From positions 1-11,226 of the forward strand of contig CAMDKE010000051.1 of NCBI GenBank assembly GCA_945901215.1: a stretch of DNA of 11,226 nt, read 5' to 3'. Positions 7,783-11,226 of the stretch are shown in pieces. A program made the translations under genes and the position numbers. The notes beneath the pieces are model-generated. The model had not been told where the DNA came from and ran no database searches. It worked only from the letters and a program-made list of their open reading frames with translations. Source of the DNA: Comamonas sp. lk. Its GTDB lineage: Bacteria; Pseudomonadota; Gammaproteobacteria; Burkholderiales; Burkholderiaceae_C. How positions within the stretch are numbered: position 1 is the stretch's first letter; the number at the start of each line of letters is the position of its first letter.

Positions 7783-8559
7783 TTAATGGGGCACTACTGC
7801 TGAAACGGGTGCAATTTGTATGCCGTTGCTGGTCAAGGCGGCCCGGGTGGCTTCAATCAACGCGACCGCACCAGGGGAGTCGCTGTGGATACAAACTGAA
7901 TCGAATTCAATGGGGATGTCTTCGTCGTCCACTGTTCTGACCACGCCTTCCTTGCAGGCGCGAAGAACGCGGGCAGCGACGCTGGCCGGGTCAAGTTTGC
8001 CGACTTTTCGCGTAAACACGATGGAGCCTGTCTTGTCATAGTTGCGATCGCCAAAGAACTCACGCACCACCGGTTGCCCGAGTTCCTTTGCGACTTTGTA
8101 GGTTATCGACGTGTCCATGCAGTAGAGGTACATCGAGGGGTCTATCGTCTGCAGCGCCTTGACCAGGGCAATTGAAAACTCTTCGTCGATTGCCGCTCGC
8201 ATGTAGAGCGCACCGTGCAGCTTCACATGTTGCAGGGGCAGACCCTGCCAACGCGCGAATTCCCGCAAGGCGCCGGTCTGGTAAACGATGTCGTTAAGCA
8301 GTTCGCTGCCTGGGGCCTTAATGTCGCGGCGACCGAAGCCGACCAGATCACGAAAACCAGGGTGCGCGCCAATGCCCACTGCGTGTTGGGCCGCCGACGC
8401 CACCGTCCGGTGCATGATATTGGGATCGCCAGCATGGAAACCTGTGGCGATGTTGGCCGAACTGATCAGGCCCATGATGGCCTCGTCTATGCCCTCGCCC
8501 ATGCTCCACGCCCCAAAGCCCTCCCCCATGTCCGAGTTCAGGTCTATTACGTTTTTCAT
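7783..8559 (-). CDS. pxpA: 5-oxoprolinase subunit A (PxpA, LamB/YcsF family)
   Basis: This 258-residue protein is full length for the LamB/YcsF family. Conserved blocks are DLNSDMGEGFG at 6-16, NIATGFHAGDP at 36-46, GAHPGFRD at 64-71 and HVKLHGALY at 111-119, then EFFGDRNY, and a C-terminal CIHSDSPGA. PxpA is a cytoplasmic TIM-barrel-like hydrolase subunit which with PxpBC converts 5-oxoproline plus ATP to glutamate. It is the first gene of the minus-strand operon, directly facing a LysR regulator across 206 bases. The ATG at 8559 has a good Shine-Dalgarno sequence (AAAGGGG, about 7 bases upstream), which supports this start. The name follows family and operon; another lactam or amide substrate is possible given the added biotin enzymes. 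Confidence 0.94.
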   Translation of the reverse strand: MKNVIDLNSDMGEGFGAWSMGEGIDEAIMGLISSANIATGFHAGDPNIMHRTVASAAQHAVGIGAHPGFRDLVGFGRRDIKAPGSELLNDIVYQTGALREFARWQGLPLQHVKLHGALYMRAAIDEEFSIALVKALQTIDPSMYLYCMDTSITYKVAKELGQPVVREFFGDRNYDKTGSIVFTRKVGKLDPASVAARVLRACKEGVVRTVDDEDIPIEFDSVCIHSDSPGAVALIEATRAALTSNGIQIAPVSAVVPH

Positions 8560-8668
8560 CGCATCACCCCTTTGTGTTTGATCGTCCAGTTTGCGCTGAC
8601 GCTTGCTCCAGCCGCGCCAGTGTATGAGCCCCGAAAGGTAAGAGGGTTCACGAAAAAAAGATAATTTT

Positions 8669-8699
8669 ATTTTTTAAGGTGCTAGTATTGATTTTTTAA
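8669..8699. repeat. 9-bp direct repeat in the pxpA-lysR intergenic region
   Basis: ATTTTTTAA occurs at 8669-8677 and again at 8691-8699, 22 bases apart start to start, about two helical turns. It sits in a short AT-rich island within an otherwise GC-rich divergent control region. The second copy overlaps the LysR-type dyad. The AT-rich island is the most likely place for promoter elements of one or both divergent units, but I could not identify a convincing -35/-10 pair. Confidence 0.4.
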
Positions 8700-8703
8700 A
8701 TAC
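8685..8703. promoter_or_regulatory. Candidate LysR-type binding dyad (T-N11-A)
   Basis: GTATT (8685-8689) and AATAC (8699-8703) form a perfect 5-bp dyad around a 9-base AT-rich centre. T8688 and A8700 fit the classical T-N11-A pattern of LysR-type boxes. It lies between the divergently transcribed pxpA operon and lysR, 62 bases before the lysR ATG and 125 bases from the pxpA ATG, where a LysR regulator of a divergent operon normally binds. Binding is inferred, not shown. Confidence 0.45.
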
Positions 8704-8765
8704 CAACTCGATCGCATAACCGGCGTTTCGGGTCGGTTCAACTGGGAAATTTTGGTTTAAGCCGC

Positions 8766-9659
8766 ATGCGTTTTTCATTACGCCAAATAAAGTACTTCGC
8801 TGCTACCGCCGAGCTAGGACAAATCTCGCGTGCGGCGGTTGAGCTTTCGGTGTCGCAGTCAGCAATCACCATTTCCATCCGTGACCTGGAAGAGGGCCTG
8901 GGCTACAAGCTTTTCTCGCGTCAGTCTCACGGCATGGAGTTGACCGACACGGGCCGACTTTTCCTAACCCGGGCCTATGCAATCCTGGCTGCCGTGGAAG
9001 ACGCGAGAAACCTGCCCCAACAGATTGCCCCGGTCAATGGCGAAGTTACGCTGGCCGCCACCTATACGGTCATGGGTTACTTCCTGCCAGACCATTTGCA
9101 ACGCTTATCGCTTCTGTACCCGGCGATCCGCATTCGCATGCTGGAGCTCGAACGGGAAACGATTGAGTCCGGCCTGTTGGCCCAGCACTACGACATGGCG
9201 GTGGTTCTGACGTCCAATATTCGCAGCCCAGAGATTCAGACCGAGACGCTATTTGGTTCTCGGCGTCGCCTGTGGGTTTCAACGCAGCACCGTTTTGCCA
9301 AGAAAAGCGAGGTTTCCTTTGCCGACATTGCCAAGGAGCCCTTCATCATGCTCACGGTCGACGAGGCAGCTGACTCGGCGCTGCGTTACTGGCACCAACA
9401 TGGCTTTGAGCCATCTGTCAGCCTAAACACAAAATCAATCGAGGCCGTGCGCAGCCTGGTGGCCAACGATCTGGGTGTGGCCATCTTGTCCGATATGGTG
9501 TACCGCCCCTGGTCGCTCGAAGGCAAGAGAATTGAGACAATCCAGACGGCCGAGAGCGTTCCGAGCATGAACGTGGGGTTGGCTTGGCGCGCCGACACCG
9601 TTTTTAGCCCAGCCATGCAGACCATCCGGCAGTACTTCAAGCAGCGTTGTTCAGGCTGA
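8766..9659 (+). CDS. LysR family transcriptional regulator, divergent from the pxp operon
   Basis: A 297-residue LysR-type regulator of normal length. The N-terminal winged helix-turn-helix covers about residues 1-62 (start MRFSLRQIKYFAATAE, then SRAAVELSVSQSAITISIRDLEE, then LFSRQSHGMELTDTGR), with a linker helix after it. The effector-binding domain (about 88-295) begins at NGEVTLAATYTVMGYFLP. No membrane segment or signal peptide is seen. The ATG at 8766 gives the standard family N-terminus, although only a poor GGGAA-like sequence lies upstream. Divergent placement and the T-N11-A dyad make it the likely regulator of the pxp operon, probably with autoregulation; the inducer could be the operon substrate. 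I cannot assign it to a named LysR subgroup. Confidence 0.93.
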   Translation: MRFSLRQIKYFAATAELGQISRAAVELSVSQSAITISIRDLEEGLGYKLFSRQSHGMELTDTGRLFLTRAYAILAAVEDARNLPQQIAPVNGEVTLAATYTVMGYFLPDHLQRLSLLYPAIRIRMLELERETIESGLLAQHYDMAVVLTSNIRSPEIQTETLFGSRRRLWVSTQHRFAKKSEVSFADIAKEPFIMLTVDEAADSALRYWHQHGFEPSVSLNTKSIEAVRSLVANDLGVAILSDMVYRPWSLEGKRIETIQTAESVPSMNVGLAWRADTVFSPAMQTIRQYFKQRCSG

Positions 9660-9678
9660 TTGCATATTGGCCCGCGGG

Positions 9679-9709
9679 GGATAGTTTTCTATCCGGCGAT
9701 GGGCCGGAT
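9679..9709. promoter_or_regulatory. Two overlapping, mutually exclusive hairpins after lysR
   Basis: GGATAG (9679-9684) pairs with CTATCC (9689-9694) around a TTTT loop. ATCCGGC (9691-9697) pairs with GCCGGAT (9703-9709) around GATGG. The two stems share ATCC at 9691-9694, so they cannot form together. They start 20 bases after the lysR stop. No T-run follows the second stem, so a standard terminator is not supported; they may end or stabilise the lysR transcript, or lie in a leader ahead of the RTX gene. Confidence 0.35.
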
Positions 9710-9732
9710 CACCCTCATGAAAGGTCATCCCA

Positions 9733-9760
9733 TTGGCATCAAACGAATTTATCGTATTTG
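9733..9760 (+). promoter_or_regulatory. Weak candidate promoter for the RTX gene
   Basis: TTGGCA (9733-9738) and TATTTG (9755-9760) are 16 bases apart, resembling sigma-70 -35 and -10 boxes. The -10 match is poor (three of six), so this is only the best candidate in an AT-rich stretch (about 9738-9800) upstream of the gene. The rest of the 160-base gap shows only the hairpins and the ribosome binding site. Confidence 0.2.
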
Positions 9761-9819
9761 TGATTTACTGCCATTTTTTGGTTTAAAACATCAAAAACAT
9801 GAACTTGAAGAGGTAAACC

Positions 9820-11226
9820 ATGGTTTCTCAGCTCATCGCCATCGACTCGCGCTTGCGCAACCACCAGTTCGTGATTGACCAGATTGCAAGCGGCTTTGCA
9901 GTTTTGGAACTCGATGCCAACCGAGATGGTCTGGGCCAAATTGCCGACTATCTGGCTAGCCACTCCAGCGGAAATGATGGCGAAGCCTTTGGCGCCATCC
10001 ACCTGCTCAGCCACGGCGGCGCGGGCAAACTGGAGGTGGGCTCCCTCAGCCTGGACAGCACCAACCTGGCCGCCGAGGCCCAAACCCTAGCCAAAATTCA
10101 CAGCCTGCTGGCCCCCGGCGCCGACCTGCTGGTCTATGGCTGCGACGTAGCCCAAGGCGCGCAAGGCAAGGCCTTTGTCACGCAACTGGCCAAAATCAGC
10201 GGCCTGGATGTGGCAGCGTCCACCAACCTGACCGGCGGCAAGACGGGTGACTGGATGCTAGAAACCACGGTGGGCCAATTGCAGGCGCAGGCTTTGCGCT
10301 TGAACTTGCAAGACAGTTTGCTGGCCGGGCAAACAATCAACGGGACGAGCGGCAATGACACCCTGAATGGCACTGCCGGAAACGACACGATCAACGGACT
10401 CGGCGGCGATGATTGGATAGACGTGGGCAACACCACGTTTGGCAGCGACACGGTCAACGGCGGAAGTGGTGCGGACTGGATCAGTTTTTCAAAACTTTCG
10501 TCCGTGTCCTTAAATGTCAACCTGGCCGACCACACGGCCACCAGCAACCTTGGCAGTGTCGCCCTCACCAGCATTGAAAAAGTGGCGGGTACCAGCGGGG
10601 CGGACTCGTTGACCGGCGGCGAGCAAGCCGACATGACGGACGCCACCGGCAACCGTGTGACCGAGTGGTTGCGCGGCAATGGGGGTAACGACACGCTCAC
10701 TGGGGGTGCAGGGGCTGATTTTGCTGCTGCGGCGGACTACTCCAACAACACATCCGGCCAGGCAGTGAACGCCAACTTGCGCACAGGCGTGGCATCGGAC
10801 GGCTTAGACGGCACTGACAAGCTGGTCAACATCGACTTTTTGGTCGGTGGCGCAGGCGATGATTCTTTGACGGGAGGCAGCTTGAGCCGCGACCCTTCAG
10901 GCAATTTTTTTGAAATATTCCGGGGCAACGCGGGCAACGACACGCTGGACGGCAGCAACAGCTCCAGCGATGGCGACTACGCGAGTTCGGACCGGGCGGA
11001 CTACAGCAGAAACACCAGCGCACAAGCCGTCAACGTCAACTTGGCAAGCGGCCAGACCAGCGACGGCATGGGCGGCACGGACACGCTGATTTCCATAGAC
11101 CAGGTGTATGGCGGCCCAGGCAAGGACACACTTCTCGGCGGCAGTGGCGGGGACACTTTTGACGGGGGCGCGGGTAACGACAGCATCGACGGCGGCGCAG
11201 GGTCGGACCAGGTGCGCTACCAGCAG
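9820..11226 (+). CDS. DUF4347 / RTX-type calcium-binding secreted protein, N-terminal part (cut by window edge)
   Basis: The frame is open from the ATG at 9820 to the window end: 469 codons, no stop. GAAGAGG about 7 bases upstream is a good ribosome binding site and fixes this start. Residues 1 to about 160 form a DUF4347 domain, with strand-ending motifs LLSHGG (His65) and LLVYGCDVAQG (Cys108), then AASTNLTGG and GDWMLETTVG. From about residue 173 come hemolysin-type GGxGxDxx repeats (GNDTLNG, GGDDWID, GNDTLTGG, GDDSLTGG, GNDSIDGG), interspersed with beta-rich spacers; these bind calcium after export. There is no N-terminal Sec signal peptide, as expected for type I secretion with a C-terminal signal, which lies outside the window. 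DUF4347 typically starts very large adhesin-like proteins, so much of the gene is probably missing here. Adhesin or biofilm matrix protein is inferred. Confidence 0.88.
   Translation, partial: MVSQLIAIDSRLRNHQFVIDQIASGFAVLELDANRDGLGQIADYLASHSSGNDGEAFGAIHLLSHGGAGKLEVGSLSLDSTNLAAEAQTLAKIHSLLAPGADLLVYGCDVAQGAQGKAFVTQLAKISGLDVAASTNLTGGKTGDWMLETTVGQLQAQALRLNLQDSLLAGQTINGTSGNDTLNGTAGNDTINGLGGDDWIDVGNTTFGSDTVNGGSGADWISFSKLSSVSLNVNLADHTATSNLGSVALTSIEKVAGTSGADSLTGGEQADMTDATGNRVTEWLRGNGGNDTLTGGAGADFAAAADYSNNTSGQAVNANLRTGVASDGLDGTDKLVNIDFLVGGAGDDSLTGGSLSRDPSGNFFEIFRGNAGNDTLDGSNSSSDGDYASSDRADYSRNTSAQAVNVNLASGQTSDGMGGTDTLISIDQVYGGPGKDTLLGGSGGDTFDGGAGNDSIDGGAGSDQVRYQQ
10471..11226 (+). repeat. Tandem modules of about 87 residues in the RTX protein
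   Basis: Three related modules begin at 10471 (ADWISF), 10732 (ADYSNN) and 10996 (ADYSRN), 261 and 264 bases apart. Each contains an NVNLA-like strand (NVNLA, NANLR, NVNLA at 10513, 10768, 11032), a TDxLxxIxxV-like segment, and one or more GGxGxD calcium loops. Modules 2 and 3 are most alike; module 1 has diverged. The pattern suggests internal duplication in a beta-roll or beta-helix stalk, and the third module runs off the window. Confidence 0.75.

Noticed and set aside
9732..9750. Possible sigma-54 promoter around TTGGCA
   Set aside because: The TTGGCA half resembles a -24 box, but the required GC at the -12 position is absent.
9799..9816. Five-codon open frame (ATG to TAA) just before the RTX start
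   Set aside because: Its sequence is the ribosome binding region of the RTX gene itself; no upstream Shine-Dalgarno sequence supports its translation.
9660..9878. 72-codon plus-strand open frame between lysR and the RTX gene
   Set aside because: It has no ribosome binding site at its start, no recognisable motif, and overlaps the RTX gene start, which has a good ribosome binding site.
10134..10700. 188-codon minus-strand open frame inside the RTX gene
   Set aside because: The Pro/Ser/Val-rich product is the usual antisense readout of Gly/Asp-rich repeats; the plus frame is the real gene.
10336..11226. Short repeated DNA words that might suggest a CRISPR or other array
   Set aside because: They are in-frame codons of Gly/Asp-rich RTX repeats, with no constant repeat and unique-spacer structure.

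Overview
The window reads as a high-GC proteobacterial chromosome, most likely a betaproteobacterium of the Burkholderiales/Comamonadaceae type. This is inferred from base composition, protein style and gene content; no rRNA or other marker is present. Eight genes are recognisable, two of them cut by the window edges. From base 1 to 8559 everything is on the minus strand; a LysR regulator and a large RTX-type gene follow on the plus strand. There is no tRNA, rRNA, CRISPR array, insertion sequence or transposase gene that I can see.

Layout, left to right. (1) 1-1304, minus: C-terminally truncated circularly permuted ATP-grasp protein. (2) 1406-4009, minus: comEC, the DNA-uptake channel. (3) 4144-8559, minus: a five-gene operon transcribed in the order pxpA, biotin carboxyl carrier protein, biotin carboxylase, pxpB, pxpC. 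(4) 8560-8765: divergent control region with a LysR-type dyad. (5) 8766-9659, plus: LysR regulator. (6) 9660-9819: intergenic region with two mutually exclusive hairpins. (7) 9820 to the window end, plus: start of a large secreted protein with an N-terminal DUF4347 domain and RTX-type calcium-binding repeats.

The functional centre is the pxp operon with its LysR neighbour. PxpA, PxpB and PxpC are the subunits of the prokaryotic ATP-dependent 5-oxoprolinase. Here a complete biotin carboxylase and a minimal biotin carrier lie between pxpA and pxpB. PxpB and PxpC are homologous to the two halves of the carboxyltransferase domain of urea carboxylase, so the operon encodes all the parts of a split biotin-dependent, urea-amidolyase-like enzyme plus a LamB/YcsF hydrolase. 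The true substrate (5-oxoproline or another lactam, amide or urea-like compound) cannot be read from the sequence. The arrangement recurs in proteobacteria, but its chemistry is, as far as I know, not settled.

The second point of interest is the RTX gene. Its N-terminal domain carries a His-Gly / Cys pair at the ends of two hydrophobic strands, resembling the catalytic dyad of caspase-like (clan CD) peptidases, followed by repeated calcium-binding modules of about 87 residues. It may be a self-processing secreted adhesin, but the C-terminal part lies outside the window.
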